A stretch of 64,000 nucleotides of DNA from Tabrizicola fusiformis (lineage in GTDB: Bacteria > Pseudomonadota > Alphaproteobacteria > Rhodobacterales > Rhodobacteraceae). Each line of letters begins with the position of its first letter. Positions within the stretch are counted from its first letter, which is position 1. Shown piece after piece: positions 8,553-17,758 of this stretch. A model generated the notes under the pieces. The model was given only the letters and a program-made list of their open reading frames with translations. It did no database searches and was not told the DNA's origin. The stretch lies in contig NZ_JABUHN010000006.1 of the NCBI RefSeq assembly GCF_013328815.1, positions 62,001 through 126,000 of the forward strand, given 5' to 3'. The position numbers and the translations under genes were made by a program.

Positions 8553-9965
8553 TTACTCCGCCAGAACCCAGGTATCCTTGACGCCCCCGCCCTGCGACGA
8601 GTTCACCACAAGGCTGCCCTCGCGCAGCGCCACCCGCGTCAGCCCGCCGGGCACCAGTTCGATCCGCTCGCCCACAAGGCAGTAGGGCCGCAAGTCCACA
8701 TGGCGGGGCGCGATGCCCTCTTCGACAAAGGTCGGCGTGGTGGACAGGGCCAGCGTCGGCTGGGCGATGTAATTCTCGGGGTCGGCCTTGATCCGTTCGC
8801 GGAATTCCTCGATCTCGGCCTTGGTGGATTTCGGGCCGACCAACATGCCATAGCCGCCCGAGCCATGGACCTCTTTCACCACCAGATCGCCAAGGTTCGC
8901 CAGAACATGTTTCAGGTCATCCGCGGCCCCGCATTTCCATGTGGGCACATTTTGCAGGATCGGCTCTTCACCCAGATAAAACCGCACCATTTCCGGCACA
9001 TAGGTATAGATCGCCTTGTCATCGGCCACCCCGGCCCCCGGCGCCGAACAGATGCTGACCCCGCCCGAGCGGTAGACATCCATCAGCCCCGGCACGCCCA
9101 GCATGGAATCCGGGCGGAAGCACAAAGGATCAATGAAGGCGTCGTCGATCCGCCGGTAGATCACATCCACCCGCTTCGGCCCCTCGGTGGTGCGCATCCA
9201 GACGAAACCGCCATCGACGAAGAGGTCGGCCCCTTCGACCAGCTCCACCCCCATCAGATCGGCCAGGAAGCTGTGTTCGTAATAGGCGCTGTTGAAATGT
9301 CCGGGCGTCAGGATCACCACTGTCGGCTCTCGGTCGCATTTGGCCGGGGCGACCGAGGCCAGCGTGCGGCGCAGCACCTCGGGGTAGCGGTCCACCGGCT
9401 CGATCCGGTTTTCGCGGAAGAGTTCGGGGAACATCCGCATCATCATCTCGCGGCTTTCCAGCATATAGGACACGCCCGAAGGGGTGCGGCAATTGTCCTC
9501 AAGCACGAAGAAATCGGTCGGCCCGGTGCGCACGATGTCGATGCCGACGATATGGGAGTACACCCCCTTGGGCGGGATGAACCCGGCCACCGCCCGCTCA
9601 TATGCCTCATTCTGGAACACCAGTTTCGCCGGAATGCGGCCCGCACGCACGATCTCGGCCCGGCCATAGACATCGACGAGGAACGCATTCAGCGCCCGCG
9701 CCCGCTGCTTGATGCCGCGCTCAAGCTTACCCCATTCGCTGTTGGTGAACACCCGCGGAAACATGTCGAAGGGGATCAGCCGGTCGGGGTCGCCCCCCTC
9801 GCCATAAACCGCAAAGGTGATGCCGATGCGGCGGAACAGCGCCTCGGCCTCGGCCTGCTTTTCCAGCCTGCGATCGGCGGGCATCGCCGCCGTCCAGTCC
9901 CCCAGCCGCGCATAGGGCGCGCGCACCGATGCCCCGTCATACATCTCGTTGAAATAGGTGGTCAT
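8553..9965 (-). CDS. Circularly permuted type 2 ATP-grasp protein
   Basis: 470 aa from MTTYFNEMYDGASVRAPYARL, the family's typical N terminus. Conserved blocks include PFDMFPRVF, FLVDVYGRAEIVRAG, VLEDNCRTPSGVSYMLESRE and VVKEVHGSGGYGMLVGP, the last likely the nucleotide-binding part. Members are predicted carboxylate-amine ligases that make peptide-like bonds. The start at 9965 follows a purine-rich AAGGGGGGG stretch; an in-frame ATG at 9989 is less likely. It is the first gene of the Anbu cluster; the divergent pepF-like gene starts 181 bases away, so both promoters lie between. Confidence 0.9.
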   Translation of the reverse strand: MTTYFNEMYDGASVRAPYARLGDWTAAMPADRRLEKQAEAEALFRRIGITFAVYGEGGDPDRLIPFDMFPRVFTNSEWGKLERGIKQRARALNAFLVDVYGRAEIVRAGRIPAKLVFQNEAYERAVAGFIPPKGVYSHIVGIDIVRTGPTDFFVLEDNCRTPSGVSYMLESREMMMRMFPELFRENRIEPVDRYPEVLRRTLASVAPAKCDREPTVVILTPGHFNSAYYEHSFLADLMGVELVEGADLFVDGGFVWMRTTEGPKRVDVIYRRIDDAFIDPLCFRPDSMLGVPGLMDVYRSGGVSICSAPGAGVADDKAIYTYVPEMVRFYLGEEPILQNVPTWKCGAADDLKHVLANLGDLVVKEVHGSGGYGMLVGPKSTKAEIEEFRERIKADPENYIAQPTLALSTTPTFVEEGIAPRHVDLRPYCLVGERIELVPGGLTRVALREGSLVVNSSQGGGVKDTWVLAE

Positions 9966-10146
9966 TCGGCCGCCCCCCTTCCGTTTCATCTGCCAGTAAA
10001 CGAAGCGGTTTGGACAAGGTAAAGGGACGACCCGTGCAAGGACAACGCTTTTCGGGCAGTTGCACAGAATTTATGCAAAGACGCCCCGGCCCTTGCAGCC
10101 CCCCCCGCCAACCCCCTAGATGCTGCAAAAGCCATGAGGTTCCGAG

Positions 10147-11982
10147 ATGCCCTTCCCCCGTTCGCTTTCCGCCCGCCCGCTGTTCGATGCCCGCATCGGC
10201 GGCAATTCCTTCGGCAACCTGCCGGAATGGGATCTGACCGACCTTTACGAAAGCCCCGACGCCAAGGCGCTGGCGGTGGACCTTGATTATGTCGAAACCT
10301 CGGGCACCAATTTCGAGGCGATCTACAAGGATCAGCTTGCCACTCTGGATGCCAAGGGCCTGCTGGCCTGCGTGCGCAGCTATGAGATGATCGAGACCAC
10401 CGCAGGCCGCCTGATGTCCTATGCCGGACTGCGCTATTACCAGAACACCATGGACAGCGAACGCGCCAAGTTCATGGCCGACATGCAGGACCGCATCACC
10501 AATGCGACCACGCCGATGGTGTTCTTCAGCCTTGAGTTCAACCGGCTGGACGAAGACCACCTGACCCGGCTTTACGCCGAAAACGCTGATCTGGCGCGCT
10601 ACAAACCCGTCTTTGACCGGATGCGCGCCATGCGCCCGCACCAATTGTCGGATGAGATGGAAACCTATCTGCACGACGCCTCGGTGGTCGGCGCCTCGGC
10701 CTGGAACAAGCTTTTCGATGAAACCATGGCGGGGCTGATGTTCACCGTCGCCGGCGAAGAGGAAGAGCTGAACCTTGAATCCACACTGAACCTGCTGACC
10801 GACCCCGACCGCACGAAACGCGAGGCAGCGGCGCGGGCACTGGCGGCGGTGTTTGACAAACATATCAAGCTCTTCGCGCGGGTTCACAACACTCTGGCGA
10901 AAGAGAAGGAAATCGACGACCGCTGGCGCAAGATGCCCTCGGCCCAGCATGCCCGCCACCTGTCGAACCATGTCGAGCCCGAGGTGGTCGAGGCGCTGCG
11001 CAATGCGGTTGTCGCGGCCTATCCCAAGCTCTCGCACCGCTACTACCGGCTGAAGGCGAAATGGATGGGGCTGGAGCGGCTGCAGGTCTGGGACCGCAAC
11101 GCGCCCCTGGCGCTTGAGGTGCCCAAGGTGGTGAACTGGGACGAAGCGACCGAGACGGTTCTGGGCGCCTATGCCGCCTTCGACCCCGAAATGGCCCGCA
11201 TCGCCAAACCCTTCTTCACCGATGGCTGGATCGACGCGGGCGTGAAGCCGGGCAAGGCGCCGGGCGCTTTCGCCCACCCGACCGTGACCACGGTTCACCC
11301 CTATGTCATGCTGAACTACCTTGGAAAACCGCGCGATGTGATGACTTTGGCCCACGAACTCGGCCATGGGGTGCATCAGGTTCTGGCGGCGGGACAAGGG
11401 GAACTCTTGTCCTCCACTCCACTGACGCTGGCCGAAACCGCCAGCGTTTTCGGCGAGATGCTGACCTTCCGCCGCCTCTTGGATCAGGCCAAGACCCCGG
11501 CCGAGAAAAAGACCCTGCTCGCGGGCAAGGTCGAGGACATGATCAACACCGTCGTCCGCCAGATCGCCTTCTACGATTTCGAATGCAAACTGCACGCCGC
11601 GCGGCGCGAAGGGGAACTCACGCCCGACGACATCAACGCCCTGTGGATGAGCGTGCAGGCGCAAAGCCTTGGCGATGCGTTCGACTTCATGGACGGCTAT
11701 GAAACCTTCTGGGCCTATATCCCCCACTTCGTCCACTCGCCCTTCTACGTCTATGCCTATGCCTTCGGCGACGGTCTGGTGAACGCGCTTTATGCCGCCT
11801 ATGAGGGCGGCCTGCCCGACTTCCAGACCAAGTATTTCGACATGCTCAAGGCGGGCGGATCGAAGCACCACAAGGAACTTCTGGCCCCCTTCGGCCTTGA
11901 CGCCAGCGACCCGAAATTCTGGGACAAGGGCCTGTCGATGATCGCGGGCTTCATCGACGAGCTGGAGGCGATGGAAGACTGA
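10147..11982 (+). CDS. pepF: M3 family oligoendopeptidase (PepF type)
   Basis: 611 aa. The zinc motif HELGH is in LAHELGHGVHQ (about residues 404-414), and a third ligand Glu is expected in the LAETASVFGEM segment. The N-terminal part (about 30-200) is the PepF oligoendopeptidase N-terminal domain. These cytoplasmic metalloproteases cleave short peptides. The ATG is preceded by TGAGG. It is divergent from the Anbu cluster, so peptide turnover genes face each other across a shared promoter region, though a functional link is only a suggestion. Confidence 0.93.
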   Translation: MPFPRSLSARPLFDARIGGNSFGNLPEWDLTDLYESPDAKALAVDLDYVETSGTNFEAIYKDQLATLDAKGLLACVRSYEMIETTAGRLMSYAGLRYYQNTMDSERAKFMADMQDRITNATTPMVFFSLEFNRLDEDHLTRLYAENADLARYKPVFDRMRAMRPHQLSDEMETYLHDASVVGASAWNKLFDETMAGLMFTVAGEEEELNLESTLNLLTDPDRTKREAAARALAAVFDKHIKLFARVHNTLAKEKEIDDRWRKMPSAQHARHLSNHVEPEVVEALRNAVVAAYPKLSHRYYRLKAKWMGLERLQVWDRNAPLALEVPKVVNWDEATETVLGAYAAFDPEMARIAKPFFTDGWIDAGVKPGKAPGAFAHPTVTTVHPYVMLNYLGKPRDVMTLAHELGHGVHQVLAAGQGELLSSTPLTLAETASVFGEMLTFRRLLDQAKTPAEKKTLLAGKVEDMINTVVRQIAFYDFECKLHAARREGELTPDDINALWMSVQAQSLGDAFDFMDGYETFWAYIPHFVHSPFYVYAYAFGDGLVNALYAAYEGGLPDFQTKYFDMLKAGGSKHHKELLAPFGLDASDPKFWDKGLSMIAGFIDELEAMED

Positions 11983-12014
11983 CCGCCGCGCGGGCGGAGA
12001 GTTCGGAAGCCTCC

Positions 12015-12075
12015 GGCGGGGATATTTGGGCCAAGATGAATGCGGCATTTCATCTTGGTCTTAAATATCCCCCGC
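12015..12075. repeat. Inverted pair of TTCATCTTGG...AAATATCCC elements
   Basis: A left arm reading GCGGGGATATTTGGGCCAAG then ATGAA and a right arm TTCATCTTGGTCTTAAATAT then CCCCCGC form a long, slightly imperfect hairpin with a loop of about 7 bases. It lies 33 bases after the pepF stop. Single copies of the same sequence occur at 37092-37137, 51631-51690 and 52738-52787. It could act as a terminator for pepF; the repeat nature makes a dispersed element more likely. Confidence 0.75.
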
Positions 12076-12172
12076 GGAGCGCCCGCCGCCGGGGCCGGGC
12101 GTGACGTGACGTGAGGTCAGGCTTTGCGGCGGTCGGGGCGGGCGGCTAGCCTGTGGCAAAGCGGGGGGTATT

Positions 12173-13351
12173 ATGGGCTGGAAGCGCAAGACAGCAATCG
12201 GGGCGGTGGTGGTTCTGGCGGCTGCGGCGACGGGGTTCTTTGCCCTTGCGCCCGGAATCGTCGAGAAGGGCCAGAACGCCACCCTGCCCGGTGCGCCCGC
12301 ACCATCGGCGGCGGCACTGGCGCTGCACAAGGGGCTGGTGATCGGCGACTGGCATTCGGACGCGCTGCTCTGGGACCGCGACCTGCGACAGCGGTCCGAC
12401 CGCGGCCATGTCGATCTGCCCCGGCTGCGCGAGGGCAATGTGGCGGTGCAAGTGTTCACCACCGTCACCAAATCCCCCTCGGGCCTAAATTACGAACACA
12501 ACTCAGCCGAAGCGTCGGATGACATCACCTTGCTGATGCTGGCCGAGGCGCGTCCGCCCCGCACATGGTTCAGCCTGACCGAACGCGCGCTGGATCAGGC
12601 GGCGCAGTTGCGCGCCACAGCCGAGGCGGCGCCGGAGGAGTTGCGCCTGATCCTGACCCGGGACGATCTGGCGCAGTTGCTGGCCGACCGGGCGGCGGGG
12701 GCCACGGTGGTGGGCGGCATCCTTGGCGCCGAGGGCGGCCATGCCTTTGAAGGCGATCTGGCCAATCTGGACCGGATGTATGACGCGGGGTTCCGCCTGA
12801 TCGGGCTGACGCATTTCTTTGACAACGAATTGGGCGGCAGCCTGCATGGCGAGGCGGGAACCCAAGGCGCCGGCCTAACCGATTTCGGGCGGCAGGCGGT
12901 GGATTACCTGATCGCGCGGCACATGATCATCGACCTTGCCCACTCCTCGCCGGCCATGGCGCGCGAGGTGCTGGCCACGCCCGGCGCGCGGCCCATCGTC
13001 AGCCATACCGGCGTGCATTCGCATTGCGCCACGCAGCGCAACTTTGCCGATGACATCCTGCAGGCGGTGGCGGCCAAGGGCGGCGTGGTCGGCATCGGCT
13101 ATTGGGAAGAGGTGACCTGCGGCACCAGCGTTGCCGCCATCGCCGACAGCATTGCGGCGGCGGTTGCCCTGCTGGGCCCCGATGCGGTCAGCCTTGGGTC
13201 CGATTTCGACGGCGCGGTGACCACGCCGCTCGATTCCAGCCAGCTTGCCAGCCTGACGCAGGCCTTGATGGACAAGGGCCTGCCCGAGGCGACCATTGCC
13301 GCCGTGATGGGCGGCAACATGATGCGCTATCTGGGCGAAACCCTGCCCTGA
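12173..13351 (+). CDS. Membrane dipeptidase (peptidase M19)
   Basis: 392 aa. An N-terminal hydrophobic segment (about residues 7-27, TAIGAVVVLAAAATGFFAL) anchors or exports the protein. The metal-binding residues of M19 dipeptidases are visible: His and Asp in GDWHSDALLWDRD, Glu in GAEGGHAFEG, and His residues in LTHFFDNELGGS and SHTGVHSH. Members hydrolyse dipeptides, including D-amino acid containing ones, on the outside of the membrane. It is on the plus strand and ends exactly where the convergent DUF4389 gene ends (stops abut at 13351/13352). Confidence 0.92.
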   Translation: MGWKRKTAIGAVVVLAAAATGFFALAPGIVEKGQNATLPGAPAPSAAALALHKGLVIGDWHSDALLWDRDLRQRSDRGHVDLPRLREGNVAVQVFTTVTKSPSGLNYEHNSAEASDDITLLMLAEARPPRTWFSLTERALDQAAQLRATAEAAPEELRLILTRDDLAQLLADRAAGATVVGGILGAEGGHAFEGDLANLDRMYDAGFRLIGLTHFFDNELGGSLHGEAGTQGAGLTDFGRQAVDYLIARHMIIDLAHSSPAMAREVLATPGARPIVSHTGVHSHCATQRNFADDILQAVAAKGGVVGIGYWEEVTCGTSVAAIADSIAAAVALLGPDAVSLGSDFDGAVTTPLDSSQLASLTQALMDKGLPEATIAAVMGGNMMRYLGETLP

Positions 13352-13624
13352 TCAGTCGAGCGGCGACCAGGGCCAAGGCTTGTCCTCGGTATCGCCGGTC
13401 TGGAACCGGGCGGCCTTGCCCAGCCAACCGGCCAGCGAGCGGCCGAAGGCAGCGATCTGCGGATTGGGCTTGCCGCCATCGGTCAGCATCAGGATGAACT
13501 GCAACAGCGTCACCACATGCAGCACGGTCAGGGCGAAACCGGCCAGAACGGCCATGACCAGTATCCAGAGCCCGCGCAGCCAGATCGGTTTGCGGCTGGG
13601 GCTTGGCATGGATTGATCAGACAT
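13352..13624 (-). CDS. DUF4389 domain small membrane protein
   Basis: 90 aa, starting MSDQSMPSPSRKPIWLRGL. One strong membrane segment (about 17-45, GLWILVMAVLAGFALTVLHV) is followed by FILMLTDGGKPNPQIAAFGRSLAGWL, the DUF4389 pattern. Function unknown. The start at 13624 is preferred to an upstream in-frame ATG because the upstream part is arginine/proline rich and unlike the family. Its stop abuts the stop of the convergent dipeptidase gene. Confidence 0.82.
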   Translation of the reverse strand: MSDQSMPSPSRKPIWLRGLWILVMAVLAGFALTVLHVVTLLQFILMLTDGGKPNPQIAAFGRSLAGWLGKAARFQTGDTEDKPWPWSPLD

Positions 13625-13690
13625 TTCTGGCCTCCTGATGCAGTGCGGGCCCTGAACATGGGGCGAGGCAGCCCTGCGCACAAGTGCAGC

Positions 13691-14644
13691 TTACACGCCG
13701 AGATGCCGCAGGTCATATCCGGTCGCGGCGATCCGGGCGAGAACCGCCTGCGCCAGATCGCGCCGGCGCGGATCAAGGCAATGGTCCTGATAGAACCACG
13801 ACAGATAACGCGCATGGGGCCAGTCTGCCGCCTGCGCATGGGCAATTGCCGCATCCATTTCATCCGCCTGGCGGACCGTGACGCAGGCGTGGTGGAAATC
13901 GGCATGACCGCACAGGACCACCGGCTTGCCATGCACCATCGCCTCGATCCCGACGGCGGAATTGATAGTGACCACCACGGCGCAGGCCGCCAGAATGTCG
14001 TGGATATTGGCGGGGATGATCCGCAACCGCCCGTCGCGCCGTGCCTTGCGCGCCAGCCAGTCGAAAGTGTCGATATCGGTATCGCGCGGATGCGGTTTGA
14101 CCACGATGGGCCGCGGATCGTCGCGCGCCAGAAGCGCCTTGATCATCGGGCGCAGCCGCAGATGGCAGGTTTCGGCCACGCCGCGATGCGCCTCGGTCTG
14201 CAAAAAGACGGCGATGCAGCCGGGGGGCACCTCCATCCGCTCTTCCGGCTGAAAATAGCGCGAGCGGCGGCGGATGACGAGATTGCGGTAAAGCTCGGCC
14301 TGAAAGGCCGCTGCCCGGGCCTCGGGCACCGTGTCCGGGTCAAAGGTCAGGTCGCCGATGGTGGAAATCGCCCGGATGCCGCGCGGGTCGCAGTAATGCC
14401 AGGGCGCGATATAGGCGGACCCGAGGATCAGCGCCCGCGGATGCGGCTGGCCGCCATGGTCAATCAGGTGAAAGCCGCCATCCGCCGCGATCTGCACCGG
14501 CACCGTCTCGCGCCGATGCACCCGGGCCTCGACCCGCAGACCCAGCGCCGCCAGCCCGTCGCGCAAAGGCCCCCAGAGCCGCCGCATCGCCCCGGGATCG
14601 GCCAGAACCGAACCGGGGATATGCAGCGTGACGGCTTCGTTCAA
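13691..14644 (-). CDS. Capsule polysaccharide synthesis-type glycosyltransferase
   Basis: 317 aa with a likely TTG start (LNEAVTLHIPG) that overlaps the stop of the Gfo/Idh gene as TTGA. The C-terminal half has the pattern of the capsule synthesis family (KpsS/KpsC-like): VVKPHPRDTD, IHDILAACAVVVTINSAVGIEAMVHGKPVV and FHHACVTVRQADEM. Such GT-B enzymes add sugars, often Kdo, in capsule or exopolysaccharide assembly. No ATG gives a sensible N terminus; the longer open frame runs back into the upstream gene. No other capsule gene is nearby, so the polymer is unknown. Confidence 0.72.
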   Translation of the reverse strand: MNEAVTLHIPGSVLADPGAMRRLWGPLRDGLAALGLRVEARVHRRETVPVQIAADGGFHLIDHGGQPHPRALILGSAYIAPWHYCDPRGIRAISTIGDLTFDPDTVPEARAAAFQAELYRNLVIRRRSRYFQPEERMEVPPGCIAVFLQTEAHRGVAETCHLRLRPMIKALLARDDPRPIVVKPHPRDTDIDTFDWLARKARRDGRLRIIPANIHDILAACAVVVTINSAVGIEAMVHGKPVVLCGHADFHHACVTVRQADEMDAAIAHAQAADWPHARYLSWFYQDHCLDPRRRDLAQAVLARIAATGYDLRHLGV

Positions 14645-15630
14645 ATGGCGATCTCGGTCGCGGCGGCATAGGCCGCGTCGATCATCGCCAGCGAGCTGCG
14701 CGCATCTTCCAGCGTCCAAGGATAGGCGGCGCCCTCGCGGATATGGCGGCCAAACGCCTCGACCTGCAAGACATAGTGGTTGGCCGCCGGGTAGCGTTCG
14801 GTCAGCACGGCATGGCCACCGCGATGCAGTTCCACCTCGGCCATGTCGTTGACATTGGCGTTGAAACAGCCGCCCTCAAGCCGGATCATCCCCTTGTCAC
14901 CCTGGAAGGTGACGCATTGCCGGTTGTAAAGCCGCATCGAGGTCATCGAGGCATAGGTAAAGCGGTGGCCGCCCCCGGCCATGACGCCGGAAACCTGCGC
15001 GAAAACCTCCACCCCGTTTTCGCGCCGGATTTGTGCCTGCAACACCTCGGGTTCGGCGCCGGTCACCCAGCGGGCAGAGCCAAAGGTATAGACGCCAATG
15101 TCATACAGGCTGCCGCCGCCGGTCTCGGGGCGGTTGCGGATATTGTCCATGTCGGTCAGGTGGAACGAGAATTGCGCATCGACATGGCGCAGCGTGCCGA
15201 TCTCGCCCATGGCGAGCCAGTCGCGTGCCTTTTGCCATTGCGGGTGCTGCACGATCATGAAGGCTTCGGTGGCAAAACGCCCGGCCTTGTCGCGCGCCGC
15301 GATCAGGGCATCCACCTCGGGCGCGTGCAGGGCGACGGGCTTTTCCGTCAGCACATGCTTGCCCGCCGCAAGGGCCTTCAGGCTCCATTCCACATGCAGA
15401 TGGTTGGGCAGCGGCACATAGACCGCCTCCACTTCCGGGTCGGCCAGCAGGGCGTCATAGCCGGAATGCAGTTTGAGGCCCGGGCAGAAGTCCTTGAACC
15501 CCTTCGCCTTTTCCGGGTCTGATGTCGCCAGCGCATAAAGCTCCGCCCCTTTGGCGACATGGATTGCGGGCGCCATGTGATGACGTGCGAAATTGGCGGC
15601 CCCCAGCACACCCCATTTGACCGGCTTCAT
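14641..15630 (-). CDS. Gfo/Idh/MocA family NAD(P)-dependent oxidoreductase
   Basis: 329 aa. The N-terminal Rossmann motif is WGVLGAANFARHHMAPAI (about residues 5-22), and TEKPVALHAPEVD is the conserved EKP block with the catalytic Lys (about 97). The C-terminal domain contains GGGSLYDIGVYTF, typical of the family. These enzymes act on sugars, inositols or related polyols. Overlap with the downstream capsule-type gene suggests a role in making or modifying a nucleotide sugar or surface sugar, which is inference only. Confidence 0.88.
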   Translation of the reverse strand: MKPVKWGVLGAANFARHHMAPAIHVAKGAELYALATSDPEKAKGFKDFCPGLKLHSGYDALLADPEVEAVYVPLPNHLHVEWSLKALAAGKHVLTEKPVALHAPEVDALIAARDKAGRFATEAFMIVQHPQWQKARDWLAMGEIGTLRHVDAQFSFHLTDMDNIRNRPETGGGSLYDIGVYTFGSARWVTGAEPEVLQAQIRRENGVEVFAQVSGVMAGGGHRFTYASMTSMRLYNRQCVTFQGDKGMIRLEGGCFNANVNDMAEVELHRGGHAVLTERYPAANHYVLQVEAFGRHIREGAAYPWTLEDARSSLAMIDAAYAAATEIAI

Positions 15631-15685
15631 GGCATTCCCCCTGATGATAGCGCAAACAAGACCTTAGGCCCCGCCGCGCGCAGGG

Positions 15686-16498
15686 TCAACCGCGCGACCG
15701 CCGCAACTGGGCAAAGCCGGTGACCGCCAGCACCGCCAGATAGGCCAGGCTGATCGTGGTCAGCGCCGCCCATGGATAGCGCAAGAGGATCACCACCAGC
15801 GCCACCCCCGCCACCAGCACGAACGACGCACGCTCGGTCGGGACGCGCACCGATTTGAGCGAGGGCGTCGCCATCCGGCTGATCATCAGGAACCCGACAC
15901 CCACCAGCCAGAGCGACAGCGCGATTTCCGGCAGGCGCGGCGCGTCAGGCCAGAGAAAGGCGACATAAAGCGGCAGCATCACCAGCATGGCCCCGGCGGG
16001 CGAGGGCACGCCCTGAAACTTGCCCAGACGCGCCAGACCTGCCGCCACCTCATTGCCGACATTGAATCGCGCCAGCCGCAGCACACAGCAGACGACATAG
16101 ATCATCGCCGCACCCCAGCCCAGATCGGCCGCCGCCGGAAAGGCCCAGAACGAGATGATCAGCCCCGGCGCCACACCGAAGTTCAGAAAATCCGCCAGCG
16201 AGTCGAGTTCGGCACCAATCGGGCTTTCGCTTTTCAGGAACCGCGCAAGGCGGCCATCCAACCCGTCCAGCACCGCCGCCACGATGATCAGCGCCACCGC
16301 ATTGGCATAATCGCCGCGCGCCGCCAGACGGATTGCCAGAAGCCCGGCACAAAGCGCGGCCACTGTCATCAGATTGGGCAAAAGCTGCACCAGCGGCATG
16401 TCGCGGCGCGGCGCCATGGCCCAGCGGGCACGGGCGGGGCGGGTCTGCGGTTCGGCGCCCTCTTGCGGTTCGGCGCTTTGCGGGTCAGGCGCGTCCAT
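15686..16498 (-). CDS. pssA: CDP-diacylglycerol--serine O-phosphatidyltransferase
   Basis: 270 aa multi-pass inner-membrane enzyme that makes phosphatidylserine from CDP-diacylglycerol and serine. The CDP-alcohol phosphotransferase signature is present at about residues 84-110: DGLDGRLAR, then GAELDSLAD. An N-terminal charged region of about 30 residues (MDAPDPQSAEPQEGAEP) precedes the first membrane segment, so a start at MAPRRDMPL is an alternative. It lies 3 bases after psd, the next enzyme of phosphatidylethanolamine synthesis, and the two form an operon. Confidence 0.93.
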   Translation of the reverse strand: MDAPDPQSAEPQEGAEPQTRPARARWAMAPRRDMPLVQLLPNLMTVAALCAGLLAIRLAARGDYANAVALIIVAAVLDGLDGRLARFLKSESPIGAELDSLADFLNFGVAPGLIISFWAFPAAADLGWGAAMIYVVCCVLRLARFNVGNEVAAGLARLGKFQGVPSPAGAMLVMLPLYVAFLWPDAPRLPEIALSLWLVGVGFLMISRMATPSLKSVRVPTERASFVLVAGVALVVILLRYPWAALTTISLAYLAVLAVTGFAQLRRSRG

Positions 16499-16501
16499 CG
16501 C

Positions 16502-17194
16502 CTACTCCGTCCGTGCGAGCCAGATCGGCCCGGTATCGTCCAGCCGCGCCAGCACGGTTTCGCCGGCGATCATCGTCTGGCCAAGGGCAACCTGCGGCTC
16601 CACCCCGTCGGGCAGATAAACGTCAAGCCGCGAGCCGAAGCGGATCAGGCCGAACCGTTCGCCCCGGCGCATTTCCTGCCCCGGCTTGGCCCAGCACAGG
16701 ATGCGCCGCGCCACAAGTCCCGCGATCTGCACCACGGCAATCTGGCGCCCGTCCACCAGCTCGATGGCCAGCGCGTTGCGTTCGTTGTCCACGCTGGCCT
16801 TGTCGAGCGACGCGTTCAGGAACTTGCCGGGCCGGTAGGCGACGGCGGTGATCCGGCCCTCGGCGGGCAGGCGGTTCACATGGCAGTTGAACACCGACAT
16901 GAAGACCGAAACCCGCGTCAGCGCCGCCGGACCAAGGCCCAGCTCCTGCGGCGGCACCGCGCGTTCGATCAGCGAAACCACGCCATCGGCCGGCGAAACC
17001 ACCAGCCCCGGCGTCAGCGGCACCGACCGTTTGGGGTCGCGGAAGAAGTAATAGCACCAGACGGTCAACCCGACGCCCAGCCAGCCCAAAGGCGCCCAGA
17101 TCAGGAACAGAACCACCGTCGCCGCCGCAAAGACGCCGACAAAGCGCCAGCCCTCGGGGTGCATCGGTTTGAGGAATGTTCCAAGCATGGTCAT
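16502..17194 (-). CDS. psd: Phosphatidylserine decarboxylase proenzyme
   Basis: 230 aa, the short alphaproteobacterial type. It converts phosphatidylserine to phosphatidylethanolamine. One or two hydrophobic segments lie near the N terminus ([22 protein letters not shown]). Near the C terminus the motif [11 protein letters not shown] contains the Gly-Ser pair at which the proenzyme cleaves itself to form the pyruvoyl group. The start [11 protein letters not shown] has a second Met two codons on. It is placed directly before pssA in the same operon, so psd is transcribed first. Confidence 0.94.
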   Translation of the reverse strand: MTMLGTFLKPMHPEGWRFVGVFAAATVVLFLIWAPLGWLGVGLTVWCYYFFRDPKRSVPLTPGLVVSPADGVVSLIERAVPPQELGLGPAALTRVSVFMSVFNCHVNRLPAEGRITAVAYRPGKFLNASLDKASVDNERNALAIELVDGRQIAVVQIAGLVARRILCWAKPGQEMRRGERFGLIRFGSRLDVYLPDGVEPQVALGQTMIAGETVLARLDDTGPIWLARTE

Positions 17195-17276
17195 CGGCGT
17201 CGCGCCCCCGGGTTGTTTTCGCTGGTCCTAGCGGGAAGGCCGGGGCGGGGCAAATGAAAAGGCCGTGGGGGCGGGA

Positions 17277-17681
17277 TCAGGGCGCGAAGAAGCCCTCCAT
17301 ATCCTTGTGAAAGAGGATAAGATCACCGACATCGCCCGGAATTTCCCAGAACCTTATATGCTGGCCGCCCTCGGTCAGGGTGATGCGCCAGCAGCTCCAT
17401 TCGGTGGAAACGCCGAAAATCTCGCAATAGCGGCCATCCTGCACCTGCCAGCGCCCGGTTTTTTCGTGAAACAACCCTGGCCCGCCGGTTTGGGTGCGCC
17501 CGTCGGCGCTCCAGCTTTGCCAGAAGGTATCATCGCGGGTCGAACCCTCGGGTCCGAAGATCACCGTGCGGCCCGAGAGCAGATCGGGGATGCGGGCGGC
17601 ACCGGCATTGCCGACACAGGCAGCAAGCAGGAGAAGCAGCGGCAGAAGGCGGTATGAGGGGCGATAAGGGGCGCGAGACAT
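17277..17681 (-). CDS. Putative lipoprotein, unknown function
   Basis: 134 aa. The N terminus MSRAPYRPSYRLLPLLLLLA followed by ACVGNAG is a signal peptide with a lipobox (LAAC), so the mature protein would be an acylated periplasmic lipoprotein. The mature part has several Trp and Gly (FWQSWSADGRTQTGG, GRWQVQDGRYCEIFG, WSCWRITL), looking like a small beta-sandwich or barrel. I do not recognise the family. The start at 17681 is set by the signal peptide; a longer frame upstream runs through the rpoH terminator hairpin. Confidence 0.72.
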   Translation of the reverse strand: MSRAPYRPSYRLLPLLLLLAACVGNAGAARIPDLLSGRTVIFGPEGSTRDDTFWQSWSADGRTQTGGPGLFHEKTGRWQVQDGRYCEIFGVSTEWSCWRITLTEGGQHIRFWEIPGDVGDLILFHKDMEGFFAP

Positions 17682-17698
17682 GGGGCACCGAATGCAAA

Positions 17699-17723
17699 GG
17701 GCGGCAGGATCACCCTGCCGCCC
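17699..17723 (-). terminator. Intrinsic terminator downstream of rpoH
   Basis: A perfect 10-bp stem (GGGCGGCAGG / CCTGCCGCCC) with a 5-base loop lies 36 bases beyond the rpoH stop. On the minus strand it is followed by TTTGCATT, a short T-rich tail. It separates rpoH from the lipoprotein gene. Confidence 0.7.
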
Positions 17724-17758
17724 CCCTGCCCCAAGGGCAAATGACAAAACCCGTCAGA

